Assembly (NCBI GenBank): GCA_038501195.1 | Contig: JBBPUQ010000001.1 | Span: 4,588,001-4,652,000 of the forward strand | DNA from: Nemania diffusa | Lineage: Eukaryota; Ascomycota; Sordariomycetes; Xylariales; Xylariaceae | Direction: 5' to 3' | Length of the DNA stretch: 64,000 nt | Shown: positions 37,401 through 48,747 of the stretch, one piece after another | Layout of the letters: every line of letters starts with the position of its first letter | Position numbering within the stretch: the first letter of the stretch is position 1 | Made by a program: the position numbers and the translations under genes | Notes under the pieces: model-generated | What the model was told of the DNA's origin: nothing | The model's database searches: none | Seen by the model: only the letters and a program-made list of their open reading frames with translations

Positions 37401-38328
37401 GAACGGCGAGGGCTTACTACCAGCCACCCTATCAGACACTCTAGACAACGAGTTCAACTCACAGCTCGATATTTCAGCACCTAATGAATATTCGTCGGGT
37501 CAATTGTCAGCCCCAGGAGCAATCCATCATGCTAGGCAAGCAGCTGGCGTATTCAAGTCTACTCCAGGTTCTTTGGTGTCAAACATCTCCATTTCTCTTG
37601 AAGATCCAATTTTATCGTGGGGCCGGGAGACAAATAACACGGTCACTTATCAGCCGTCTACGGAGACTTTGGTACCCAAGCATGCTTTTAGGATTCTGTT
37701 GTGGAGGGACCCTTATCCAGGTTCTGTCGAAGAGTTCCGACCCTGGGAGTCGGGCGTCAGCCGCACAATGCGAGTTTCACCGGAGCCAGACTCATATGCA
37801 TTTTACATTGCGACAAAAGCAACCTTCGGTCTTCGCATCAATGGCAATCCGCTGCAATCCCACGATCCAAAGGACGCCACGGGTATATGTAAATACTGGA
37901 TGAAGTTGTACAACGGGGACCATATCGTGTTCTGGGGAGGTGAAGGTCCACGTGGCCACGCCGGGCTCGTCTTTGAATGCACGTGGAGCAGCTCATCGAT
38001 AACTAGGCCCGCGGATGAGCCACCGACCTGTGTGCCAGCACCCCTAGCTTCTAAACTCGACCGTTTTTGGCCCGTGGCTCTCAGATCACTTCGCCGTTCT
38101 CAAGCCAAGGAGGCGGCCGCAATGGATACTGAAAAGAGAATGCAAAATATGATTAGAGAAGTGGAGCGTTCTCAGGCGTTTGAGCAAAGGCGTTTAGAGG
38201 CGGTTCGTAGGATCGCACAACAAGGGACCCATAAGGCGTCTCCAATTAGCAACCCGCTCGAGCGTGCTCAAAGCGGCCCGCCAGTCCATCGATTTGCGCA
38301 TCCAGGTCGTGTTCAAGGCGGTCAATGA
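34460..38328 (+). CDS. FHA-domain checkpoint kinase, Rad53/Cds1/Chk2 family
   Basis: Four exons, 34460..34496, 34629..35332, 35388..35678 and 35731..38328, encode 1209 residues; every junction keeps frame. The N-terminal FHA domain (about 95-215) has FTFGRNRERCDI, SNIHFRIY and STNGT, the phospho-Thr binding residues. The kinase domain (about 285-575) has the Gly loop VIGKGAFATVHKV, AAKELDK, HRDVKPDN (Asp near 411), DFGLSK (near 431), a CGTLLYCAPE activation segment and DIWSLGGVLF. A long disordered region with SQ/TQ-type Ser clusters follows. Residues about 990-1100 form a beta-rich domain that could be a divergent second FHA, the Rad53 arrangement, then a coiled coil near 1130-1175. The protein should act in the DNA-damage and replication checkpoint. 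It is much longer than Cds1 or human Chk2. Confidence 0.9.
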
Positions 38329-39371
38329 GAGCTGATTATTTAGTCAGATCTACTCTTTTACTGCCAAGAATTTTACTTAGACGTTCGTGGTAATACTAGT
38401 AGTGGGTGCAATTGGATTTGAGCGTTAATCAGGACACACTGGCAACCAAGCATGGCTAATAAACTACATTTAGAGTGGCTCGGCACATTTGTTTCAATAT
38501 TTCCCACACGAAATAGGAAGAACCAGTGAGCATTCATTTAAGGAAAGAAAGAGATCTTGTTAGGATGCCATTAGATATCACAGTGGAAAATCCACAATGT
38601 ACCATTATTGGCCCTAAACAGTGGCTTGTTAGGTAGTTAAAGACAGCTTTTCTGCGAGAGATTTATTTGTTACCGCAACTGTAGTTTTCCTATGTTGTAC
38701 CTTTTTGATCTAGAGAGTTTAACGTGCATACATTTAAAGGCTTAGGTACCTAATTAATGTAGAAGGTTTTCTTGTTATAAAGACTCCCTTCTATGATCTA
38801 CTAAAGACAAGTAATCATTTTTGTTATTTAGTGTTCTAAAGTAGTAGATAACCAAGGTTGCAAGCTGGTTTAGAAATTCATCATTACAACTAGGCATTAT
38901 ATCTAGGCAATAATATACGATGTTCACGTTGCCGTGCTAGGTATATCAGTTTGTCCAGTAACTACCTAAGTAGGTACCTATATTACAACATAGAGGAGGT
39001 AAGTAGTTGAGCATACTTTAAACGATAAATACCTAGTAACGTAGAGATAGGAAGGTACGTACCTGTAGGTAGGTTAATTCCATTGGAACTATCTAACTAA
39101 CGTGCACCTATCTACGTTACTCATTCAATGCACACACATGTACTTATCCTAGGTACCTAGTATCTTAGGCACCACATCTCTACCTTGGTACTTAGGTAGG
39201 TAATGTGTGAATCCTCGATACATGCTGTATTTATACTACAACTACGAGTTGTTTAGACCACCCCTCATCTCGAGCGTCGCCTACAAGCTCTTCAACTAAC
39301 CTCACCAACGTCATCAACGTCATCCACACAGCACAGCCTCTTTACCTAACTCTTTCCTCGGTTGTGACTTG

Positions 39372-39423
39372 CTCTAAACCCTCTAAACCCTCTAAACCCT
39401 CAAACCCTCAAACCTCAAACCTT
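39372..39423 (+). repeat. CTCTAAACC tandem array
   Basis: Three perfect 9-bp CTCTAAACC units, then shorter CTCAAACC units. They resemble, but are not, telomeric CCCTAA repeats. They lie in the presumed leader of the proline-rich gene. Confidence 0.85.
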
Positions 39424-39461
39424 CCCGTTGATTACCTTCTCTTGCCCCTCGTGTTGTATGT

Positions 39462-39489
39462 GGTTGTTGTTATTGTTGTTGTTGTTGTT
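39462..39489 (+). repeat. GTT trinucleotide repeat
   Basis: Imperfect GTT units (one interruption), located upstream of the proline-rich gene start. Confidence 0.8.
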
Positions 39490-39796
39490 CCATGCCCGCT
39501 TCAGTCCTCACTCCATTCCTTCGCCTCCCATTGTTTTCTATTGGCCTCAAAAGCCATTCACAGTTTTCTCTGCTAAGTCACCTGACCCCTCGACTAACGA
39601 GATACCTCGTCCGTGCTTGATTTCTTTCCTTTCTCTCTTTCTTTTCTACTGCACGCAATCTTCTCTGCAACACCACCAGGCACACCGTGCGCTACGTTGA
39701 CAGGACCGAGTGCCCTTCCCTTGCTTAGGTACATAACGCTTGTAGGACTCAATCATCGTGCCTTCCACGTCCGAGCCGTGGTCCTGCTCCTAGGCA

Positions 39797-42700
39797 ATGG
39801 GCCTGTTTAGGAAAGCACGTAGTCGCTCCCAGTAAGTGCTTGCTTCCTTCATTTAGCAGCTTCAGTCACAACTACCTAGCCTATTCACATTAGCACTGAT
39901 TTTCAGCCAACCTCTACCATCCTTCCTACCCACTACCTATTGTCCATCCTTAGGTATCTGGCAGGTTTGCTTTATGCTGCGGTCCCTCACGACACTTCGT
40001 GTAACTGCTCGCTTAGCCTACTCTTATCCCTTAACTCCCCCTTCACTTGCCATGCCAGCCGTAGCCCGGCAAACTAACAAATGGCCCAGGAGTACCAGCT
40101 CTGCTGTGTCCGAGCCATCTTTGCAAGACACATATCACGATACTCGTTGCCTACCTGGGAGTGATGATATCTACCTCACGCATACCAACGATGGGAAACT
40201 AGCTCTTGGTCGGAAGAAGCCCGACAACTTCTTACAAGGCTTTGGGTTCGATATCCTAGGCCAAAGCTTTGGTGTCCCGTCTCGCAAGAATTATGAAGAA
40301 CGGGGCCGACCGCGAAGTACGGCATCTCAGAGTACAGGCTTGGTCACCGCGCCAACTACACCCCGGCGGTCTGGCAATAACTGCGAAATGTATACGTATG
40401 AAGAAACGGAGTCACCTGCCCTTCGCCGCAAGACAAGTAGCATACGCTCCTCTTCTACCCCTGCCCCTACTACGATGACTCGCTACAATAGCCAAGACCC
40501 TTCGAACTTATCTCAGCAAGCCGTCCACCAAAGAAACCCTTCTTTCCCCAGGCCGCAGACGTTCAACCAGTATTATATGCCACCGCCACCCCCCTCCCCC
40601 TCCGCCTCCCCCTCCGTCCGCTGTAGGATGGCACAATCATCCGATGATGAATGCTGGCTTAGTGCCCATTCCTGCGAGCTACTATAGTGCGGCTTTACAA
40701 CCTCTCCACCCACAAAGTTATCCTTACAACAACTCAGCGATGTTCCAGGGTGTGCAGAATTGGGCAAGTCCGCAACGCTCCACGACAGCTCATCACCCCA
40801 ATCATTTCGGGGTCACTATGCCTCAAGCTGCACCAATGCCTATACTACCACATCATCATCAATATAGCCAGCCATCGCCCGCCCACATTCCGCATATGCA
40901 ATCCATACCAGCCGCCCGTCTAGCCAACATACCTCCACCTCCACCACCACCGCCACCCCGAAATTGGCTCCAGGCCCAAGCCATGGCCATTAACCAGGGA
41001 AAAATATCTCGACCGGGTACAACCCAGGCTGGTAACGCCGAGAAAATTGTTAACCGAGCTGATCATGCTGGAAGTTTGCGGAGTGATGTCAGACAAACGC
41101 ATGATAAGCCTAGATGTAATGAAGACACCAGACAACATCTAAGCAAACGTATCCATCATGTCCATGCCTGTGCTGGATGTGGCAAAAAGCGGTCTACACG
41201 ATACCAGAGGGAACATCCGCTAATGAGAGGCGAGATACCAGCCCTGAATTATTGCTATAACTGCCTGAAGGATGCGGCAGATACAGACCACGAGGCTTTT
41301 AGTGACGATATGGTCCGCAATCGTCCCTCCAAAAAGGTTTGTATTCGACTCTATATGTACCGTCTATCACACATGGGGGCTAACAGTATATACCAGGATC
41401 GCGTAGGAGCTGCTGTACCTTCTCTGAGTGCCGACGAGGGCTATGTAAATGGTGGCAGGAAGTACACCGATGAGCGAGCGCGCCACGATCCTCGTTGGCC
41501 TAAGAAGTCTAACCGCTTTGGACCTATTTCGAGGCTCTTCTCCCGTAAACCTGCTCCCAACTCTTTCTCGTCTCCTCCTAGGTCGGTCTCTTCAGCTGAA
41601 GAATCAAATTCAAGAGCTTCATCGCCGGGATTAGAATCGGATGCAACTGATCACTCTGTTCGCAAAGTATCCATGCGCACAGGTCATGGTAGCTATGAAA
41701 GCGCTCACAGTAAAACCGCCCAACCAGGAACTAAACAACTAGTGTTACCTCATAACCAGGATACTAGTGTGGATTCAGGGAATGCAAAGGGCCATTCGCC
41801 GCTTCTTCCCAGAGAGAAAAAGACCGATAAAGCTAAGAATGGCGGCGAAGTGCAAACTACGAGTAATGACCAGCCAACCCTTGTTCGGCCTCGCAGTCGT
41901 ATCCCACGGCCACGGCCGAGGGAAAATGATAATGGCCCTCCCCTATCGACAGATACCGATGAACAGGTAGGTATACTGGATGAAGCGCGTAACTCGCTTT
42001 GTTTGGAAGCAGATCATACCATAGGAATGGTCCCGATGCCACACAACACTAGTGTGGGATCTCTTTCGGAGCGTCCGAACTATTCGAGCCCCACGAAGGC
42101 ACATAAAATTATGGATCAAACAAGTACTCGGGGTGCTGTTAACCAAAGAGTAAAAAAAGACCGGGTGCCTCCTCCGAAAGCCAGTAAGCCTACAGGTGCG
42201 CCTGGTAACGGTCAGAGCCACAATGTGCAAGCTCTCGTGAACGAAGCTCCAAGAGCGTCGGTAGCCGCAACCTCGAAAGCCACTTTGAATGAGAACGTTG
42301 ACAACTCTATCGATCACACTAACACTGGCTCCCGCCGCGCCAAACCCCGAGTCTCATGGAAGCAGAGCTCTAAGCTCAGTTCACACGACGCAGCAACGCA
42401 AACCCAACTTCCTAATTCCGAGAAGAGCACACGGCAGAGGAAGACTACAGCAAATATAGCTGGTAAATCCAAGGTAGCCTTCAGCTGGCATGAGCCATTG
42501 ACACCTAGGGACGCCCCTTACTCTGATGGCACCAGTTCCCCCCGGGTTGCGAGCGAAACATGGTCAAACTACCAAACAGACATGGAGCGGGAGGCTGAAG
42601 AAATGGCTGAGCGAGACCTGGCATTTGCTGGTAAGCTCTTTGATAGCCTTTCAGGTTCCCTCGGTGGCTCAGCGACATCCGCCTTCCCGGTATCTAGTTT

Positions 42701-43219
42701 TGCCGCGACAAGTAACATGTCAATAGTCAGCTACAATTCCGATTTGGATCATAGTGACAGCGATATTGGCGCTCCCACTACCGAAGAGGCCGAAGTGAAG
42801 AATCCTGCCAACGGGGTCGAGACCAGGAAGTCTACGAAGAGAATTGGTACGTTTCGAATGACGCTCTAGGGTGGTATTTTATTGTGACGTGTGACCTTTT
42901 ACTAATAGCGTGGGCAGAGTTCTCTAGTGAGAAAGACCGCCAGGAGAAATCTGCGGAATTAGACAATTCCACCGAGATCTCAATGACTGGGTGTATATCT
43001 GAGCTTTCAGACTGTCAGAAGAATGACGTGTACGCTCAACATGACGACGGGCATGGCGATACGGATGATGACTACTTCCCATCGCCCATTGGATCTTCCC
43101 TGATTGGTCACACTGGACATTCAGCGGATGACCTTTTCAGACAAAACCCAGCTCGACGTGTAGCTACTACTGCTAGTGATCATCGCTTGCGCCGATTTAC
43201 ACGATTGCCGTCGACTTGA
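39797..43219 (+). CDS. proline/serine-rich protein with CxxC zinc-ribbon-like motif; apparent frameshift
   Basis: Exons by splice logic: 39797..39831, 39907..41336 (reading frame changes inside, see below), 41397..42846 and 42909..43219. Introns have GTAAGT, GTTTGT and GTACGT donors. The product is about 1070 residues and largely disordered: polyproline near 40577-40625 and 40930-40960, then Ser/Arg-rich. One ordered patch reads HVHACAGCGKKRSTRYQREHP...LNYCYNCLKD, two CxxC pairs that may bind zinc. I do not know the function. The frame entering the polyproline tract (MPPPPPS...) leaves it one base off. The downstream frame extends smoothly back as PPPPPPPSAVGWHNHPMMN, so the C6 run at 40589-40594 probably has an extra base. 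A 40-nt intron (40623..40662) is a poorer alternative. The 60-nt intron 41337..41396 is itself stop-free and in frame. Confidence 0.65.
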
Positions 43220-44141
43220 TCAGGTCATTTTGTCATGAGCCACCATCTGCACAAACGGATCCATCAATGGCCTACGATAAAATTGGCTTGATAGGGGCTG
43301 TTTGTTACGCTGCCCTTTGGCAGTTACAATGACCGAGCATGTTGAGATCGCACTGTTCCAATACATGGACAGTTTGGTTCTGCTACGAAAATGATGTTGC
43401 AACAACAAGTTTGGTGGAAAGTTCTATCAAACAGCTTTACCTGTCACTATTAGGCTTTGCCTCAGGAAGACAATTGAAGGAGTGTTCGGATATAAAAAGT
43501 AGGAGGGATGTGTCCTCTTGTGTGTTGATAGCAAAAAGATGTAACGTAAAGTCATCCAGAAGAGATGCCAATGGAAGAGCAATGAGTTACACGTATAACG
43601 GTAGAGGTCGAGACGCAAAAATAGAGGCCGAAGATAACGTCATGGTGTGTCATGAAGGCATCAGGAACGACTGTATTGCTTTTACTAAAAAATAATAAAG
43701 AGCTCACTCTGCTTGCATATATATCGTGTTTTTATTCATTTTGACAATTGGTGGATGTATTCTCAAAGCCTAGACTATTCATTATTTCCAGCGTGGATTC
43801 TAAGCATGTGTGTGATATCTACGGAATCTTTGCTAATAGAATCGTACAACGACTGCTCAAGTTACCCTAGGAAATGAGGTGGTAACTAGTTCGACCCCAG
43901 TTTTTACATTTTTCATTCTTTATCTTATGTTTTCTTATTCTTTTTTTTCCATGAGAGGTATATATGATCTTTAGGTTAATTACCTAGGTATACGAGCTCA
44001 TTGCCTTTTGTTTAGACATGCTAGAAATCGAGTGATACAAGACAAGACTACAACTAGCATGGAGAACTCATTTGTTTATTCACTTTTTTTACAATGTGCG
44101 CCACGCCTATTACAGAGAGGCTGGCTGCTTTTATCTTCCAA

Positions 44142-44185
<44 letters not shown>

Positions 44186-44270
44186 AAAATACACTGCTAA
44201 GCAAAGCCTTCGCAAATGGTCCACCTGAATCCGTTAACCGGATAGGAAAAATCTGGTGGCATTCCCTCCT
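43220..44270. other. convergent intergenic region
   Basis: Between the proline-rich gene and STT3 (3' ends facing). Short open frames at 43339-43695 have no recognisable features. It ends with the poly-C tract described separately. Confidence 0.5.
44145..44184 (+). repeat. C40 homopolymer (G40 on the STT3 sense strand)
   Basis: Forty consecutive cytosines. It starts 87 bases beyond the STT3 stop codon, so it would be a run of 40 guanines in the STT3 3' UTR if transcription extends that far. Confidence 0.95.
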
Positions 44271-46871
44271 TTACTCCACCCTGAGCACTCTTGGCCCACG
44301 CTTTTTGATAGCCTTCTTCTTCTTGTGACCCCTCTCAAATGAGGCTGCGGCCGCATGGTCTCGGCCGACATTGTCAAGATCTTTGACCTTGTAGATTCGG
44401 ATGATCCAATTCTCTGATGTGTAGGCCTCCTCTAAGGTGTTGAGAATAGGGCTCTGATCAGGGAGTCGTGCACCACGTACTCGGTCCTGGGCTTGTCCTG
44501 GAGGGAACAGTGAGGCATAATTGTAGTATGACATTTTGTACCTATTCATGTTATTAGATTATAACCGGTCGCTGTATGACTGATTCAACTTACATCAAGC
44601 TGTTTTTCATGGTCTCCGAGGCTTCAGCATCAACCTTGTACTCGCCACGGGGGGTAAAGAAATCACGTTCTTTGACCTCATCTGGCCAGATGCCCTCGGC
44701 GATTCTTACCATCCAAAGGAACTTATTAATATCATCGCCAGAGTACCCAAGAAGGCCACCAAAGACGATCAAGACGTAGTCCACTTCGTGCTGGCGCATG
44801 ATGGGGTAGGCAACTTCTTCGCGGGAACTCATCGCCTTGCCGACGGTGGCAATGTGTGTATTGTTCCAGGTATTATTGTCGACCAAGGTAGGCCGATCGG
44901 CCATTCCACCAATCTGGTAACCGTAATCCCACCACGACATAATCTTGGCGTCTTCCTTGGTGTTTTGCCGAAGCCATTGGTACGCCTCACGGTAGTCGTC
45001 AATAATGTGTTGGCTACCATCAGGCATTCGGCTTGCTAGCACAACAGACGGGGAAGAGTATGCATTGGAGGTCACCCAGGTGCAGTGCTGAACAAAAATG
45101 AGGAGGAAGAGTGTCATGGCACCGGCAATGAACGCCTTAGACAGAAGATTGTAAATGCCAACCACAGGTTGAGAGGTTGACCGCAAGGCGCCTTGCTTGG
45201 ATGCCTTCTTGGGGGCTGCATCGGCGGCTTCTTCCTCTTTATTATCAATAACCTCGGGAGACTGGTACTGTAGATAGGCATCGAGGAGTTGAGAAGCAGC
45301 GATTGCGGCAGCGACGCACACCACGGGCGTCAGAGTAAGCATCAGTCGTACCATGACGCCTGCAAAATAACTGGCGAATATAGCATAAACAATGATAAAG
45401 ACGTGCTCGTCCTCGAGCCGTTGGAAGCACATGTACACACCAGCTGGGAATAACCAGATTAACATGTTAAGGTCGAAAAAGAAGGCTGGCCAGGCAGTGG
45501 GCTGATGTTCTGAGACGGATGCAATGATGGGGATATGGATTTTAGCATATGCCGTGTCCCACAGGGAGTAGAATCGGCCGGACCAGGGCGCAATATAACC
45601 ACCAGCTGTGAGACCAACAAGGCCTAGGAGACCAACTCCGAAGACGCTACCTAGACCTACATATAAGAAGGTCTGAAACTGGCGATTTGGAACGGCGGAC
45701 CGGACATATTCGAGAAAGGCGACGAGCTGAAGGAAGCCAAATATGCCTAGTAGGTGTTAGTTGGATAACTATACATACTAAACATTGCATGGCGTAGTGA
45801 GATACTTACCTAGTGCGGGCATATGCTCGCTGGTGCGAACGGGTGCGAAGCCAACAAAAGGAACCTGCATGCTGGCTAGCGTTCCCAGCGCATACCACGT
45901 AGTGTATCCGACATAGAGGCGCATGCTGAACCTTCCCATGAGAATGAGGATAAAAGAGTGGAGCGGAATGAGGCAGGTAATGAAGGCATAGCCACCCCAG
46001 GAGGCGACCATGTAGCCGTAGATGAGGGCGCATAGGGCACCCCAGAGAATAGAACCTAGCTTGATGGCCTTAACCCAGAGGAAGAAGGTGAAGACGAGAA
46101 GGAAAATGGCGATGGCTTCGTTGTCGTAGGAGCCAGCGACAGAGCGCGATATGTAGCCGGGGGTAATGCCCATAAAGGCGGCGGCGAGAAGGCCGGCAGA
46201 GGACGAGGTGGTCATCTCATTGGTGAGGAGGTAGGCAGCGTAGGCAGTCAGGCCAGAAAAGGCCGGGGCGAGGAGCACGCAGATGTTCCGAATATCGACA
46301 GGGACGGTGAGGAATCGCAGCAGGTGGTAGATGGCGCCGCTGGTGACCATGAGACCGGGGTACAGAGTGCCGCCGGTGACGCGTCCCAGAGGGTGCCACG
46401 TTCGGTCGTCGAACCAGTCCCAGAACTGGTAGAATCCATTGGCGACGAGGTATTTGGTAGCTCGGAAGTTGAACCACGGATCGACTGTGAGGAGAAGAAA
46501 GGAGGAGGTGTTAGTTAAGCTTAAAAAAGAGAGTATGAGAGAGAGGGAGAGAATGGAACAAGGAAGAAGAGAGTTAAGAGAGAATTGGGTAAACTTACAT
46601 TCGTGTATAATGCTCTCAAAGCCTGCGAGAAATCACAAACAGCAACGAATTAGCTACGTACGGCACAAGAGATGGCCTCTAGACTTTCTGGACCCCCAGA
46701 TAGAAGGCAATGGGTATACATACGTATGACGGAGAAGAGACGACTCGCAACGGCGGCGGCGGCGATGAGGGCCAGGATGATGACCTTCAACAGTGTCTTG
46801 GTGCTCTGGTTCCTGCCGAGCGAGACCAGCAGCTCGGTTGGAGTCGAGCTGGCGCCTTTAGCGGCGGCCAT
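44271..46871 (-). CDS. STT3: oligosaccharyltransferase catalytic subunit STT3
   Basis: Five exons on the minus strand, 46724..46871, 46599..46622 (24 nt), 45810..46484, 44594..45746 and 44271..44541, encode 756 residues. Splicing restores FSVIRFESIIHEFDPWFNFR, which holds the catalytic DPWFNFR-type Asp motif of the first ER loop. The protein transfers the dolichol-linked glycan to Asn in N-x-S/T sequons in the ER lumen. About 11-13 hydrophobic helices are visible, including GSYDNEAIAIFLLVF with the second acidic motif and the SVSEHQP segment. The soluble C-terminal domain contains the hallmark IMSWWDYGYQI (near 550) with the DNNTWNNTHIA motif after it. The last exon ends in a basic KKKKAIKKRGPR tail, typical of fungal STT3. 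All frames join cleanly. Confidence 0.97.
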
Positions 46872-48318
46872 TGTGAGGAGAGGATGCGACGATGCGACAA
46901 TTGGGAGTTGCACGGCGTCACATCTATGTTGGCATGAGTGAAGTTGGTTGTGCGAGTTAGGAAGTAAGATGCTGCAAGAGAAATGCGCTGCGAGAAGCTA
47001 CTCTACAGGTATCCGACTTGCACGCTTGCTAAGTGATGCTTGCTTGTTACCCACCTGTCCATTAACCGTCTGCCAAGCACAGGCCCCTGCTATTAGGTAC
47101 AATACAAGGTACCGTAGGAGAGGACAGCTGGAGCTTTCACTGGACCCATAATTTAGCCTTAAGGTGAGGTACAGAGTGCAGGGGGGCAAGCTTATCTGCC
47201 ACGCCTTATCGAACTTTACCTATCGATCAATTCTGTACCCAGGTATCTAGGTACTTTAGGTACCTAGGTAGGTATCTAACCTACATGTACATATGTAGAA
47301 GCTTGTAAATGCATATTACATTGCATACGTGCCTTTGTGTTTCATGAGATATACCCTTACCGAGAAGATATAGAGCAACAACCGGTACCTAGGTACCTAT
47401 TATTTTTCGGATTGCATGTGCAGAGGGCAGAGGATGACTTCGCGCTCGCTTTATCTTGTTATACATATGCCTATGAACTTACTCTCAATGTGGCTTTTAT
47501 GCCGTCCTATTTCCTAGCTTGATCAACGAGCTAGTGTATTGATTTAGGCTTTTACTACAATCTACCATACATAACTGCACGTAGTTTCAACGGGTTGTAT
47601 CCTGCAATACTATCATGGTATAATTATTTACTGATTATTATCGACCTCATGCCATACTCCAATTACTTCCCTTACCAGCAGAAAATGCTTCTATACTTAT
47701 TATACCTTTTTTTGTAATGGCGAGAAAGAGTTGGCTGAAGATGCGTGAGAAGCCTACGTGAGATGCTATCGATATTTGGTAAGGCATGAAAGGGGCGGTC
47801 CGTCTAATTAGCTCGAGAATTGCTATCTCCTATGGTATAGGTGTTGTAATTGAACCCGCGGACTGGGAATGTCTCGTTTCAAATATCTTCTTACAGTCAC
47901 CTCATACAAAATTCCCGTAGACCATCTTCTATCGAATCATTTCAGCTTATAATGCAATAGCGTGTTTTCAAGGGCATCGATGGCCAATATTATGTGAAGG
48001 ACGATGATCGAGTGTGGCCCTTTCGATAGACCTGCAAAATCTGAATTGGTATAAGCATAGATGTACACACAGAACAGAAGGAAATCTATCCGATGGCTTC
48101 GTTTGGAAGCGATACAATCATACAATCATGGAACCCGAGGTGAGGGAGGCCGTTCCGCAGCAGCGCAGCAGGATACGTAGTGCATACGGAGCGTGGTTTT
48201 ACCATCCCTCTGATTAAACCTCTTAGCTTCAGCCTCGGCCCTGAGTGTCCTTTGTTCTCCCCAGTCTATTCCCCATGTCCGATTTGATTCATGTCTAAAG
48301 TATATACCAGGGGACACA
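46872..48318. repeat. intergenic with AGGTACCT repeats
   Basis: The STT3 promoter on the left and the 3' region of ATP synthase subunit e on the right. AGGTACCTAGGTAGG-type palindromes lie at about 47239-47275 and 47383-47400. Small frames have no recognisable features. Confidence 0.55.
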
Positions 48319-48747
48319 TTAAGCCTTTTGCGTCATCAGGGCGTTCATATAGGCCTCTAGGTCGAATGTTGAATCCATTGGGTCTTGGTTCACTGGACAA
48401 TGGTTAGTCTCCAATATGATCCATTTTGAGGGTCCAGGTGGTGATATTTGAGAAAGACGTACGGCCGCTCTTTTGCGAGGCAGCTGCCACGGATGGGTTC
48501 TTGGACCTGGAGTACTCGGCCTTGGCCTGGTCTATTAAATGCTTTTTGTGCTCATATGCCTTCTGGGCGGCGGCGGCGCGTTGTGAGGCGGTAATGGCTC
48601 GCTGATGAGTGAAGCCGTAGAAGACGCCGACGGCTAGGGCAGAGTACCGAAGTACCTGGAGGATCAACCATTGTTAATAATCATGGTTGCTCGTTCGTAT
48701 GCGCCCAGAGCATTGTTACATACATTGACTCCCGAGGTAGTAGACAT
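48319..48747 (-). CDS. ATP21: mitochondrial F1Fo-ATP synthase subunit e
   Basis: Three exons, 48724..48747, 48463..48655 and 48319..48392, encode 96 residues (fungal subunit e is about 90-100). The first exon is only MSTTSGVN; the second starts VLRYSALAVGVFYGF. That helix has the GxxxG motif (GVFYG) used for dimerisation of ATP synthase at cristae ridges. It is followed by THQRAITASQRAAAAQKAYEHK, a charged helix leading into a coiled coil (IDQAKAEYSR). The last exon codes LNQDPMDSTFDLEAYMNAL. Introns carry GTATGT and GTACGT donors. Without splicing of the second intron the frame reads into unrelated residues. An inner-membrane protein. Confidence 0.93.

Larger units (their letters stand above)
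38329..39796. repeat. intergenic with dense TACCTAGGTA repeats and telomere-like array
   Basis: A 1.5-kb gap. Between 38935 and 39200 AGGTACCTA, TAGGTAGGT and similar words occur almost every 30-40 bases, the densest cluster in the window. Downstream are a CTCTAAACC array (39372-39423) and a GTT repeat (39462-39489). This is probably the promoter and long leader of the next gene. Confidence 0.6.

Noticed and set aside
39372..39423. Interstitial telomere
   Set aside because: The unit is CTCTAAACC, not TTAGGG/CCCTAA, and the array is only ~52 bases.
43860..43905. TTCGACC T-loop-like word
   Set aside because: The surrounding bases do not fold into the tRNA arms.
44008..44328. Plus-strand frame with a long polyproline run
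   Set aside because: The run is the C40 homopolymer read in frame; the flanks have no protein features and overlap STT3 antisense.
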